A stretch of DNA of 40,593 nt from an uncultured Lachnospiraceae bacterium (lineage in GTDB: Bacteria; Bacillota; Clostridia; Lachnospirales; Lachnospiraceae), in NCBI GenBank assembly GCA_910586605.1, contig CAJUJR010000017.1:1-40593 (forward strand), written 5' to 3'. Below the pieces are notes generated by a model, which made no database searches, had not been told where the DNA came from, and saw only the letters and a list, made by a program, of their open reading frames with translations. The position numbers were made by a program, and so were the translations under genes. Within the stretch, counting starts at the first letter, position 1, and each line of letters starts with the position of its first letter. Positions 23,160 through 32,142 of this stretch are shown here, piece by piece.

Positions 23160-24893
23160 TTATGACATTTCATCTACCAGCTTCTGCACAGCTTTTACCA
23201 TCTCATCTGATTTCTTTTCAGCGTCTTCCAATGACTCGCCTACTACTCCAAAATAGAATTTAATTTTTGGTTCTGTACCAGAAGGCCTTACGCACATCCA
23301 TACATTGTCTGTCATGTCAAAATACAGTACATTAGACTTTGGAAGCCCTGTAGGTTTTACATCACCTGTTGCGATATCTGTAACAGTATCCGCCTGATAG
23401 TCACGGAAAGATGTCACCTGATAGCCGCAAATTTCCTTTGGCGGATTTGTACGGAGTGTTGACATAATCTCTTGAATCTTAGCAAGCCCTTCAATCCCCT
23501 TCATTGTAACTGACTGCACGCCATCTTTATAATAGCCATAACGCTCATACATAGCAATCATAGCATCCCAAAGCGTCATATTTTTTGTCTTATAATATGC
23601 TGCTGCTTCACAAAGCGCCATTGTTGCAACTATCGCATCTTTGTCACGCGCATGCGTACCAATTAGGCAGCCATAGCTCTCTTCAAACCCAAACAGATAG
23701 CTTCCTTTCCCTGTTGTTTCAAACCCAAGAATCTGCTGTCCAATAAATTTAAACCCTGTCAAGACTTCTATTAAATCAACATTATAATAATCTGCAATCG
23801 CATCTGCAAGATTTGATGTAACAATTGTCTTAATCAGCTTTCCATCCTCTGGAAGCCCCTTTGTTTCCTTTATCTGGGAAATCTCGTAATCTGCAAGGAG
23901 GCACCCTGACATATTCCCTGTTAAAGTAATATATTCTCCGCTCTTTGTATCTTTTACATAAACGCCAAGCCTGTCTGCATCTGGGTCAGTCGCTAACACA
24001 AGGTCTGCGTCCTTTTCCTTAGCAAGCTTTAATGCCAGTTCAAACGCTTCAGCCGCCTCTGGATTTGGATAGCTTACCGTCGGGAACTCACCATCTGGAA
24101 GCTCCTGTTCTGGTACAACAAACACATTTTCAAAGCCCAGTTCTTTTAAGACTCGCCTTGCCGGGATATTTCCTGTCCCATGCAATGGTGTATAGACAAT
24201 TTTTAAATCTTTCCCAACTTCTTTAATGCTGTCCCAATGGATAACCTGCTTCTTTAATTCTTCAATATACTTATCATCAATTTCTTTGCCAATCTGCTGA
24301 TAAAGCCCTTTTTCAACAGCTTCAGGCTTGTCCATTGTTTTAACTGTGGCATAATCTGTTACTGCTTTTACTTCATCCATAATACCAGTATCATGCGGCG
24401 GCGTAATCTGCGCCCCATCTTCCCAATATACCTTATACCCATTATACTCTGGCGGGTTATGGCTTGCCGTGATATTAATCCCAGCCACACAATTCAGTTC
24501 CCTGACTGCATAAGATAATTCAGGCGTTGGCCTGAGCGATTCAAATACATACGCTTTAATGCCGTTTGCTGCCAAGCAAAGCGCTGCCTCGTCTGCAAAT
24601 TCCGGCGACATCCTCCTGGAATCAAAAGCAATGGCAACCCCCCGGCTTCCTTTCCCCGTCTTGTTAATATAATTAGCAAGCCCTTGGGTAGCCTTACGAA
24701 CTGTATAAATATTCATACGGTTTGTCCCTGCACCAATAATTCCGCGGAGACCTGCTGTACCAAATTCCAGTTCCGTATAAAAACGTTCTTTAATTTCATT
24801 CTCATCACCCGAAATTGACGTAAGCTCCTCTTTTGTCTTTTCATCAAAATACGAATTTGCCAGCCATGCTTCATAAATCTCTTTGTAGTCCAT
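23160..24893 (-). CDS. pgcA: Phosphoglucomutase/phosphomannomutase (PgcA-like)
   Basis: 577 residues, the usual length of the alpha-D-phosphohexomutase subgroup containing Bacillus PgcA (about 580). The phospho-serine loop is ITASHNPPEYNGYKVYW (Ser144), the metal-binding loop DPDADRLGV, the sugar-binding loop GFEESYG and the phosphate-binding loop RPSGTEPKIKF. It interconverts glucose-1-phosphate and glucose-6-phosphate, feeding UDP-glucose for wall and membrane glycans. AGGAGG precedes the ATG at 24893. It lies 59 bases behind the PEGA lipoprotein gene and could be its operon partner. Confidence 0.93.
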   Translation of the reverse strand: MDYKEIYEAWLANSYFDEKTKEELTSISGDENEIKERFYTELEFGTAGLRGIIGAGTNRMNIYTVRKATQGLANYINKTGKGSRGVAIAFDSRRMSPEFADEAALCLAANGIKAYVFESLRPTPELSYAVRELNCVAGINITASHNPPEYNGYKVYWEDGAQITPPHDTGIMDEVKAVTDYATVKTMDKPEAVEKGLYQQIGKEIDDKYIEELKKQVIHWDSIKEVGKDLKIVYTPLHGTGNIPARRVLKELGFENVFVVPEQELPDGEFPTVSYPNPEAAEAFELALKLAKEKDADLVLATDPDADRLGVYVKDTKSGEYITLTGNMSGCLLADYEISQIKETKGLPEDGKLIKTIVTSNLADAIADYYNVDLIEVLTGFKFIGQQILGFETTGKGSYLFGFEESYGCLIGTHARDKDAIVATMALCEAAAYYKTKNMTLWDAMIAMYERYGYYKDGVQSVTMKGIEGLAKIQEIMSTLRTNPPKEICGYQVTSFRDYQADTVTDIATGDVKPTGLPKSNVLYFDMTDNVWMCVRPSGTEPKIKFYFGVVGESLEDAEKKSDEMVKAVQKLVDEMS

Positions 24894-24952
24894 AATTAAT
24901 TCCTCCTTTTATTTCCTCAGGAAATACAGCTATATCATTTCCTGCCTCTTTA

Positions 24953-26281
24953 CTATTCCTTGCTTTCTGTATCATCCTTTACCAAATCCCCAAAAGACAA
25001 TTTCACATTTTTACCATCATCCAGGATATCAACCGGATAACTTTTTGTAACATATCCCAAATCACTTAGGGTAATTGTCTGAGAACCGATTACCTTTGTA
25101 AAAGTGCATGGCGCCAACCCTTTATATACATTATCAAGATAGACCTCCGCACCTTCTGGCGCCGTCACTGTAATGGTATGATTGCTGTCAATTTTTTTCG
25201 TTACTTTGTCATCATTTTCTGAAGACGGCGCTTTAGATGGTTTTGGCGTACTGTTAGAAGAAGATGCTTTTTCATCAATTAAATCAATATTAATCGTAAC
25301 CGTAGGTTTCGCAATTTCCAACACACCAGTATACGTTTCATATCCGGTAAGGGCGGCCGTAAGGTTATATTTCCCATAATTCAATGTTACAGGTGTGGAA
25401 TAATTTACTGCCATTCCATTTAAATAAAGCTCTGCGCCTTCTGGTTTCAAATTGAAAGTAACTTCGCTAATATTGTTTGTGACAACTTCTTTATAATCAC
25501 TAAAATCTACCGTTACTTCTTTATCTTTTTTTACCTTTACTGTCTTTGTAGCAGACGCCCCTTTCTTACTAAGCGTCAGGCGGTAAGTCCCTTCTGCTGC
25601 CGTAATCAGTGTATTTTCCGAAACTGGGACAAATGTGCTTCCATTTAGTTCCGCCATGCCGCCAATAAAACTGCTGTGGTTTGCAAGGCGGATATAACCA
25701 TGCCCTGATGTCCTGACAACAGAATAGACATGAATCCCAATCCCGCGCACTGTGACAACATCCTGGTTTGTAAATTCCATTGGCTCAATTTCCAGCCCAT
25801 CTGCCGCAAAAAAAGTCATACCTGAGTACTGGTATTTTGAGCCTGCTACCCGCATCATATTTTCATCAATGGAAAAAGAAAATTTCTGTACTTCTTGATA
25901 TTCCCATACATCATCGGGAACTTCTGCTGAAACCAATTTTGCTTCTTTGCCGCTGTAATTTGCCTGTAAAATCATACCGGCTTCAACTTTTTCTGTATAC
26001 CGTTCTTCTTTGTATTTATCCTGTATCACCGAATCTACGCTATATGCCAGCGTACTGATAATATTTGTCTCCAGCTCCCGGATCTGAAGCTGCCTTTCTT
26101 CTGTATCATTTTGGATAACTACTCCTGTGACTGCCTGCAAACCTGTATCTGGGGAAACTGACGGATTTTTCCCTCCAGTCCTCGTCCTCCTGATTGCGCT
26201 GCAGGAAGTAAAAACAACTGCAAGCAAAAGAACCAGCATGCAGCATATCATCCCTCTGTATCTTTTAAAGCCTTTTAACAT
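24953..26281 (-). CDS. Lipoprotein with PEGA domains
   Basis: 442 residues. A lipoprotein signal is present: MLVLLLAVVFTSC with the acylated cysteine in FTSC near residue 27. The rest is outside the membrane. Two or three PEGA-type repeats are visible in the second half (LKPEGAELYLNGMAVNYSTP; APEGAEVYLDNVYKGLAP), separated by a Ser/Lys-rich linker (SSSNSTPKPSKAPSSEND). PEGA modules are beta domains linked to surface layers and wall contact. The ATG at 26281 has AGGGAAG upstream; the ATG at 26341 gives extra residues without a site. It lies between the CotS-like gene and phosphoglucomutase gene on the same strand. Confidence 0.82.
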   Translation of the reverse strand: MLKGFKRYRGMICCMLVLLLAVVFTSCSAIRRTRTGGKNPSVSPDTGLQAVTGVVIQNDTEERQLQIRELETNIISTLAYSVDSVIQDKYKEERYTEKVEAGMILQANYSGKEAKLVSAEVPDDVWEYQEVQKFSFSIDENMMRVAGSKYQYSGMTFFAADGLEIEPMEFTNQDVVTVRGIGIHVYSVVRTSGHGYIRLANHSSFIGGMAELNGSTFVPVSENTLITAAEGTYRLTLSKKGASATKTVKVKKDKEVTVDFSDYKEVVTNNISEVTFNLKPEGAELYLNGMAVNYSTPVTLNYGKYNLTAALTGYETYTGVLEIAKPTVTINIDLIDEKASSSNSTPKPSKAPSSENDDKVTKKIDSNHTITVTAPEGAEVYLDNVYKGLAPCTFTKVIGSQTITLSDLGYVTKSYPVDILDDGKNVKLSFGDLVKDDTESKE

Positions 26282-26357
26282 TGTTTCTTCCCTTCTGCCC
26301 CAAACCGTTTTATCATTTAATATAGACGTACCAATTGTCATTTTATCATAGAACCCT

Positions 26358-27365
26358 TTAAAATAAAAGCCTTTTTGCCTCCATCAAAAAATTTCTTCTT
26401 TTCTCTTCCTGGCTTTCTATTTTCAAAAGCTTATCATAATTTTTAACTGACATCCATGATTTTCTCCCATTATAGTAAAAATTAATCTGCTTCCAGAATT
26501 TTTCCGGAAAAAGCAGTAATACATATAAAAGTTTTGCCTCGCGCTTTTCAAGCGGGCGGATTTTCTGGTAAGTATCTAATATCTGCACTCCCTGGCTGGT
26601 ATCCCATCCATTTTTTTCCATAATTTTACGCATAAAATCGTATAAATCTACAATCTGGATTCCCATGTCCGCCCTGTCAAAATTTGTCGTAATAACCTGA
26701 TTTTCCTGAAAAATAATATTATGGTAGTTATAACTGCCATGATATACCCTTCTCTCCCGGATACACTGGGCAAACAATGAATGATAATCTATCTCTGAAA
26801 TATACATATTGGCAAAACCTGCCTGGTCATAAAATTTCTGAAAAAGATTCAGGATGCAAATCTCCATTTCATTCCGTTTCTTTTTCCCCCGGATATAATT
26901 GTATACCCTTTTCATCTCCCGCATATGGCGCTCCAGCAAAATTTCCAAATCCTTTTCGGAAACAGCCTCGTCCTCCCATAACTCCTCTGAACCTCTTTCT
27001 GGGCAACGCATCAGCGTATGCAGCTTTGCCAAATGCCCTGTTGCCTGAACAATGTCAGCCCCTTCGCGGAGATTGCACTCCCTGCCAATATACCAGCGCT
27101 TCAAAAGCCAACGGTTTCCCATCGAATCCTTTGTCAGAAGTTCTTGGCTGTTATTCGGAATCCCCTCGTCTACCAATGGATATCCCTGCCGTATTAGTTC
27201 CTGTTTTACCCGTTCCTGGAACGCTAATTTCCTGTCCCCTTCTTTATAATGAACCAGCGTAAACAACCCTTCTTTTGCTTCTAAAAGGATTGCACCGCGT
27301 ATTCTCCTTTTTCCAATTAACTGAACAGGATATTGTTTCACTACTTCTTCAATTTTTTCCTCCAT
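26358..27365 (-). CDS. CotS-like spore coat kinase homologue, catalytic loop altered
   Basis: 335 residues resembling the CotS/YutH/CotI group, relatives of aminoglycoside phosphotransferases found in the spore coat. It has the small-lobe pattern (LLKRWYIGRE), helix ATGHLAKLHTLMR, and the loop VYHGSYNYHNIIF, then TTNFDRADMGIQIVDLYDFMRK. In active kinases the loop starts HGD; here the Asp is Ser211, so phosphotransfer may be lost. The FD of NFDRAD may keep the metal site. AAGGGGG precedes the ATG. Coat location is inferred from the family and from the cotJ operon in the same window. Confidence 0.7.
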   Translation of the reverse strand: MEEKIEEVVKQYPVQLIGKRRIRGAILLEAKEGLFTLVHYKEGDRKLAFQERVKQELIRQGYPLVDEGIPNNSQELLTKDSMGNRWLLKRWYIGRECNLREGADIVQATGHLAKLHTLMRCPERGSEELWEDEAVSEKDLEILLERHMREMKRVYNYIRGKKKRNEMEICILNLFQKFYDQAGFANMYISEIDYHSLFAQCIRERRVYHGSYNYHNIIFQENQVITTNFDRADMGIQIVDLYDFMRKIMEKNGWDTSQGVQILDTYQKIRPLEKREAKLLYVLLLFPEKFWKQINFYYNGRKSWMSVKNYDKLLKIESQEEKRRNFLMEAKRLLF

Positions 27366-27435
27366 CTTACAACCCCCTTAAGAAGTCCTGACGATTATCG
27401 TTCCTTTCATCTTATGCACAGACAGAGAAAAAAAT

Positions 27436-27478
27436 GCAGGGCAGATGGTAAAACATCATGTTTTACCATCTGCCCTGC
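27436..27478 (-). terminator. Terminator, 43-base near-perfect palindrome
   Basis: Arms of 21 bases (27436-27456 and 27458-27478; GCAGGGCAGATGGTAAAACA) with a single central base, forming a long perfect stem. On the minus strand it is followed by ATTTTTTTCTC, a good U tract. It ends the sigma/anti-sigma operon upstream and isolates the CotS-like gene. Confidence 0.9.
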
Positions 27479-27548
27479 TACTATTACTATCCCCTTTGGC
27501 ACAATATGCCTTCCTTTTCAAATTGAAGAACACAGTTGCCGCATTTTT

Positions 27549-28718
27549 TTATTTACATCCTTTTGTGTGGTAAATTGAAAAAGTTACTGTTCCGTCCTCA
27601 TTACGGCAATAGGTCTCAAAAATAAGATCTTTCTCACCATCTCCATTCACAACACCATAGAGTTCACTCATGCCGGCCTGGCCCTTTTTAAATATCTCTT
27701 TCTCTGAAACAGAAATGCTTCCTCCATAACCATTCCACTTCCAGCTATAGTTAAGCAGTCCATCCTTATCTGCCTTAACCGTCTTTACACTGTCTTTTAC
27801 CAGGACTGCTTCCTTTTGGATTCTGTCAATATCCCATTTTTTAACTTCCTCTTCTAAACCATCAAGTGGTTCGCCGTCTTCTGCAGTACTGACCTCTCCT
27901 TCGTCCCCCTCTGTATCCTGCTGCCATTTTTCCAGGAGCGCATCTGCTGCTGCTTCATCTGCCTTTGATTCATCCATCGGAACAGTAAAGAGTGCATTTA
28001 TTCCCTTATAATCCTTATTGCGGGTAATCTCTCCTGTCTTTTCATCAAAATCAAATACGGTATTGTCCAAAAATCCACTGTCCAATACGCCAAGATATAC
28101 CCCTCTTTTTGCAAATACTTCAAAATTATCCCATTCTGACAAATAGTACAGGATTCCATCCTTTACAAAAGAAGAAGAGCCGCCATTCATATAAAAAATG
28201 TTACACTGCCATGGCCTTTCCCCTTTAATAAGCGGCGTCACCAAAAAATCAGTTCCTGCAGAATCCTTTGGCATCGGAGAACCGTCCTTATTTTCTATCG
28301 CAGTAACAGCATACGTACGGTCTTCATATTTTGTGCCATCACCATCTGCCATATAATATTCTGTCAAGTCTTTCCCTGATGTAACGCCAATCAATGTAAC
28401 CTTATACTTACCATATGTCTGGCTTTCATTGATATGGATAGCGCCCTTGCCCTGAAACGCTTTTGCCAACTTATCATCCTTTACTTCCTGGGCAACCTCT
28501 TCCATGCTAAGATATTTCCAAGCTGCATAAGTAGTAACGCCTCCGGCAGCCAAAACAACAGCTGCTGCCGCTATCGCAATACGTGCTGTTTTATAAAATG
28601 GTTTCCTCATTGTGATATCCCCCTTCGCTATTTGAATAATCCGCTTATTGAGCCAGGCACTTGGTTCCTCAGACGGCGCAAGGGCGTTTTTTAATAAATC
28701 ATCTAATTTATCGCTCAT
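27549..28718 (-). CDS. Membrane anti-sigma-type partner of an ECF sigma factor
   Basis: 389 residues. A short cytoplasmic N-terminus of about 45 residues (KLDDLLKNALAPSEEPSAWLNKRI) is followed by one membrane segment (IAIAAAAVVLAAGGVTTYAAW) and a long extracellular part with Asp/Gly-rich repeats. This is the layout of anti-sigma factors. I did not recognise a zinc-binding HxxxCxxC motif. It starts one base after the stop of the sigma gene at 28720, which fixes the partnership. The extracellular part may sense a cell-envelope signal. Confidence 0.75.
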   Translation of the reverse strand: MSDKLDDLLKNALAPSEEPSAWLNKRIIQIAKGDITMRKPFYKTARIAIAAAAVVLAAGGVTTYAAWKYLSMEEVAQEVKDDKLAKAFQGKGAIHINESQTYGKYKVTLIGVTSGKDLTEYYMADGDGTKYEDRTYAVTAIENKDGSPMPKDSAGTDFLVTPLIKGERPWQCNIFYMNGGSSSFVKDGILYYLSEWDNFEVFAKRGVYLGVLDSGFLDNTVFDFDEKTGEITRNKDYKGINALFTVPMDESKADEAAADALLEKWQQDTEGDEGEVSTAEDGEPLDGLEEEVKKWDIDRIQKEAVLVKDSVKTVKADKDGLLNYSWKWNGYGGSISVSEKEIFKKGQAGMSELYGVVNGDGEKDLIFETYCRNEDGTVTFSIYHTKGCK

Positions 28719-28719
28719 A

Positions 28720-29235
28720 TTAATCTACCTCCAGCATATTCCTCAATGATTCTCTCGCCTGATACAGCCTGCTTTTCACTGTTCCTTTTGGTATCTTTAA
28801 TACACTGGCAATTTCCTGCAAAGGCAGTCCCTCCATATAATAAAGATATACTGGCAGCCTGTGCTTATCATCCAACTGCCGCACTGCCTTCTGCACCTCA
28901 GAAGCCCGTTCCTTCGCAATCATTTCTTCTTCCAACGAATAACTGGCAGCCTCTTCGGCATCCTGCATTTCCTCTGAAAGGCTATCCATATCCACAATCC
29001 GCTTCCTGCATGCATATTTCTTTCTATGGTTCTTCCAAACCCGCAGTGCAATAGATAGCAGATAGCTTTTCGGGTTTTCTGTTGCATTAATCTTATATAA
29101 AAGTTCCATTGCCTTTAAAAAAGTATCCTGATACAATTCTTCAGCTTCCTGCCGGCTGTATGTAAGTTGCCTGCAAAATGCATAAATATCTTTTCCATAC
29201 AGCTCAATGCATTTTTCTAATTCTGTTACATTCAT
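28720..29235 (-). CDS. ECF RNA polymerase sigma factor (first pair)
   Basis: 171 residues. Region 2 is recognisable (AFCRQLTYSRQEAEELYQDTFLKAME, SYLLSIALRVWKNHRKK) and region 4 contains the helix-turn-helix (LPLQEIASVLKIPKGTVKSRLYQARESLRNML). Start chosen at 29235, with GGAGAA seven bases before the ATG; upstream in-frame starts lack a site. It is translationally coupled to the anti-sigma gene. It redirects RNA polymerase to envelope-stress or related promoters. The sequence upstream has a candidate AACC-type -35. Confidence 0.9.
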   Translation of the reverse strand: MNVTELEKCIELYGKDIYAFCRQLTYSRQEAEELYQDTFLKAMELLYKINATENPKSYLLSIALRVWKNHRKKYACRKRIVDMDSLSEEMQDAEEAASYSLEEEMIAKERASEVQKAVRQLDDKHRLPVYLYYMEGLPLQEIASVLKIPKGTVKSRLYQARESLRNMLEVD

Positions 29236-29279
29236 AAATATTCTCCAAATGCGCATTTTCAAATATTTTTCAAACCATC

Positions 29280-29377
29280 GTTACTATTTTAATCTTCCGC
29301 TTATTGATTTTAGCAAATGAAATAGTAACTATTTTGCCCTTACATCTATACATTGTCATAACTTTGCAAAAGGTTCA
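29280..29377 (-). promoter_or_regulatory. Upstream region of the first ECF operon
   Basis: On the minus strand GAACC (29372-29376) then, about 20 bases later, GTATAG (29346-29351) could be an ECF promoter. Between it and the start codon lie two related boxes 45 bases apart, AAATAGTAACTATTTT (29320-29335, nearly palindromic) and GTTACTATTTT (29280-29290). They may be operator sites. The promoter is weakly supported. Confidence 0.35.
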
Positions 29378-29404
29378 AAAAAATTTACTTTATTTGCAGG
29401 CAGT

Positions 29405-30799
29405 TTATTTTATCCTTACAGTAACAGGCGTATCTAGCTTTACCATCGGTGCGTACAGCCATTCCGCCCGGTAGTCCCCCTCCGTATAATCCGGGATATA
29501 ATGGAGTTCATCAAAAGATGGATTTTCTCCAATGGTTAGTTCCTTTCTAGTAATCGCCCCATTCGTTTCATTCTCTGAAAGAACATGCCCATCCTTTTCC
29601 CCTTCACTGGATATCGCTCTGGCAGAAACAACAATATCTCTATCAGAATCCCCAGGCTTTTCTTTCCCAATATATTCCCAGCGCATAATATAAGCCCACT
29701 TGCCATTTGCTTCCGGGACATTTAATTCGATTTTCAGCCGCCCATCCTTTTCCAGCGCCATTTCCTTCAGAGACACTCCATCCGGCATATTATCAATCTG
29801 TTTGTTTTTATAAGAAATCCCCCCATAACGTTTCTCCTCTGGTATCATTTCTACACCATCAATTACCGCGGTAATAGAATCTGTATCTGTAAAATAAGAA
29901 CTTTCATACCATTTTGCATCGAGATTCCCATCCTCTCCATAGGTCCCTACTGTACCGTTCCTGTTTTGCTTATATTCTCTTCCTTTATCATCATAAAGCA
30001 ATACGGAAATATCATTTAGCCTTGCCGTATTCCCTTTGTCAGACTGCAGAAGAAGTTTTGCCTGTGTTGGATAAATTTCCAGGCTTTCTATTGTAATTTT
30101 CTGCCCTTCTACATAAAAACTCTTATTAACCTCATATGTTTTCACCACTTTAGCATATTTCATATCAGGATATAATGTATAATCTGAATAAGATGCTATT
30201 TTTTCATCCCCATCTTTCCCCACTTCATAATAGTTTATCCTAAAATTCATTATTTCTGGTATTTTTTTATCCATAAAATCCATCCTGTATTCATATAAGT
30301 TTTCTGCATCTGTACTTATTATCGTAGAGGTATACCCAATATTCCCAGGCTCTTCCTGGATATTTACGTCAAAAACCTTCTGCCCATCCCTTTCATGGCT
30401 TATTTTTCCCCGTCCAGGTATTTCTGTTTGGAAAAATATGGATACCCTGCTTGCATCTACCACCATGCAGCATACTTCTGATGCATTGCCATCTGCTGTC
30501 GTTTTCTTCTCCCCCACATACTGGGCATACTCCTTTTCCAAACATACACGCATACTCTCATCCAACGTGACTGCCCTTGCCAAATCCCCTAAAAAGCCTA
30601 TCTTGCTCATTGCATATGCCGTAACTGGAAAATAATTTACTACCCCAGCAAATATAATTACAAAAGCTGCTGCTACCGCCGCAGCGATACCGCCCCTGAG
30701 CCACCAATTTACAATAGCAGGTCTTTGGCGGTATTTTTTCCCTAACGCTTCATTCAGATATTTTTCTTCGACCAAATCCATTGCCTCAAATCCAAGCAT
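29405..30799 (-). CDS. DUF4179-type anti-sigma protein (second pair)
   Basis: 464 residues. The N-terminal about 35 residues are cytoplasmic (EEKYLNEALGKKYRQRP), then one membrane segment (GIAAAVAAAFVIIFAGVVNYFPV), then YAMSKIGFLGDLARAVT, typical of DUF4179 proteins, and a long extracellular domain of beta character, with KLLLQSDKG and VLLYDDKGREY as in the DUF4179/DUF5643 group. It lies 40 bases behind an ECF sigma gene with GTGAGGGA before its ATG, so it is the cognate inhibitor or sensor by position. Confidence 0.8.
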   Translation of the reverse strand: MLGFEAMDLVEEKYLNEALGKKYRQRPAIVNWWLRGGIAAAVAAAFVIIFAGVVNYFPVTAYAMSKIGFLGDLARAVTLDESMRVCLEKEYAQYVGEKKTTADGNASEVCCMVVDASRVSIFFQTEIPGRGKISHERDGQKVFDVNIQEEPGNIGYTSTIISTDAENLYEYRMDFMDKKIPEIMNFRINYYEVGKDGDEKIASYSDYTLYPDMKYAKVVKTYEVNKSFYVEGQKITIESLEIYPTQAKLLLQSDKGNTARLNDISVLLYDDKGREYKQNRNGTVGTYGEDGNLDAKWYESSYFTDTDSITAVIDGVEMIPEEKRYGGISYKNKQIDNMPDGVSLKEMALEKDGRLKIELNVPEANGKWAYIMRWEYIGKEKPGDSDRDIVVSARAISSEGEKDGHVLSENETNGAITRKELTIGENPSFDELHYIPDYTEGDYRAEWLYAPMVKLDTPVTVRIK

Positions 30800-30839
30800 A
30801 CAAATCCCTCACTTTCTGCCGAAATAGCTTTCAAATCGT

Positions 30840-31379
30840 TTACATTTCACGTTCCAGGTATTTCCGAAACTTCTCACGGGTTCTTGAAAGCCTCATCTTT
30901 ACAGCACTTTCCTTCATATGAAATTGGCTTGCCAATTCAGGTATGCTCTCTGCCATCCAATACCTCCTGACAAAAAGCACCCTGTTTTTTTCATCTAATT
31001 TCCCTAAAAACGAATTGATAATCTCCTTTAATTCTACGGAATCATACTGACTGTCAGCTTTCCCAAATATACTGTCAATTTCTTCTGTAATAAATGCCAT
31101 CTCACAGTCCCTGCCCTTTGAATGATTCTTTCTATAAATATCAATCGCTAAGTTCCGTGTAATCCTGGCTGCATAATTCCTCAAAGACACTGGCCTCTCT
31201 GGCGGAATACTGTTCCATAACCTGAAATATGTGTCATTTACACATTCTTCCGCATCCTCCGCAGAAAATGTAATATTTTGCGCAACCTTCCGCAACAATG
31301 GGGCATATAAATGTTCTGTTTCCCGAATAGCTTGTTTGTCCCGTTGCCAGAATAGCTCAATAACCTGTTGCTCTTCCAT
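30840..31379 (-). CDS. ECF RNA polymerase sigma factor (second pair)
   Basis: 179 residues with sigma region 2 (LLRKVAQNITFSAEDAEECVNDTYFRLWNSIP, LRNYAARITRNLAIDIYRK) and region 4 (SIPELASQFHMKESAVKMRLSRTREKFRKYL). Such sigma genes paired with DUF4179 proteins are frequent in Clostridia. GGAGAA lies about ten bases before the ATG at 31379. A GTGACC/CGTC-type promoter upstream suggests autoregulation. Confidence 0.92.
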   Translation of the reverse strand: MEEQQVIELFWQRDKQAIRETEHLYAPLLRKVAQNITFSAEDAEECVNDTYFRLWNSIPPERPVSLRNYAARITRNLAIDIYRKNHSKGRDCEMAFITEEIDSIFGKADSQYDSVELKEIINSFLGKLDEKNRVLFVRRYWMAESIPELASQFHMKESAVKMRLSRTREKFRKYLEREM

Positions 31380-31451
31380 ACTGCCCTTTTCTCCTTCCTT
31401 TGTTGTTACAATTTACAAACATTTTAACCTCCATGCATAACACTTTGTCAC

Positions 31452-31485
31452 CTATTATGACGGAAAAAACGGGGAATTGGTCACA
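31452..31485 (-). promoter_or_regulatory. ECF-type autoregulatory promoter
   Basis: On the minus strand TGTGACC (31479-31485) is followed after a C/T-rich spacer of 16 bases by CGTCATAATAG (31452-31462). The CGTC core is the usual ECF -10 in Firmicutes. It lies 73 bases before the sigma gene and would be recognised by its own product. Confidence 0.55.
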
Positions 31486-31492
31486 TAACTAG

Positions 31493-32080
31493 TACATCGT
31501 TCAATTAATTTCTCATAGTTTCACTGAATCTTACTTAGAAACCTATATTAGCCGTGATATTAAAGATTTATCACAGGGCGCAGATGAAACAGCATTCCTG
31601 AACTTTATAAATGTTATCGCTGCACGAACCGCAACAAACGTAAATTACGATACCATAACAAGTGAAAGTGGTATTTCTTCCCCTACTGCAAAACACTGTC
31701 TCTCCATCCTTGTATCCTCTGGACTTGTTGCACTTATCCAGCCATATTCAAACAGTGCGCAAAATGCGTTATCAAAGAGCGCCAAGAATGTATTTTCCGG
31801 ATACCGGCTTATGCACACATCTTACAAAATGAACCAGCCCCGAAACACTGAAAGCAGGCGCTATGAGCGGCGCTATTTTGAAACATGGGTTGTTTATGAA
31901 ATATACAAAAGCTATCTAAAAATTTTTCTGTATTGTCTCCTGTGGAAAAAGAGCCTTCTGAAGAAAGAATATCAAATAGAAATGCACATCGAAAAGCAAA
32001 TATCAAAACAGGCGGCGTTATATGCATGCCACCTGATTTACTGCCTGTAGACAAAAAGAATGGTATATCCCTGCATGGAT
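31493..32080 (+). pseudogene. Decayed AAA ATPase of the DUF4143 type, C-terminal part
   Basis: Translation on the plus strand gives SFTESYLETYISRDIKDL, FINVIAARTATNVNYDTI, PTAKHCLSILVSSGLVALIQPYSN, then RRYFETWVVYEIYKSYLK, all landmarks of the C-terminal half of archaeal/bacterial ATPases with a DUF4143 domain. The N-terminal AAA domain is missing. The middle is rearranged (the PKLYFLDTGL region is garbled). After about 31925 the family's ending, TGGVICMPPDLLPVD, continues in another frame. It has no proper start codon and is a dead gene. Confidence 0.75.
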
Positions 32081-32094
32081 CATTTGAATACAAA

Positions 32095-32119
32095 GAGGCA
32101 ATGGAAAAACCATTGCCTC
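32095..32119 (-). terminator. Terminator of pckA
   Basis: GAGGCAATGG (32095-32104) and CCATTGCCTC (32110-32119) form a perfect 10-bp stem with a loop of five A. On the minus strand it is followed by TTTGTATT, a weak U tract. It lies 24 bases after the pckA stop. Confidence 0.65.
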
Positions 32120-32142
32120 AAAATCATTTATGCTGTATTTTA

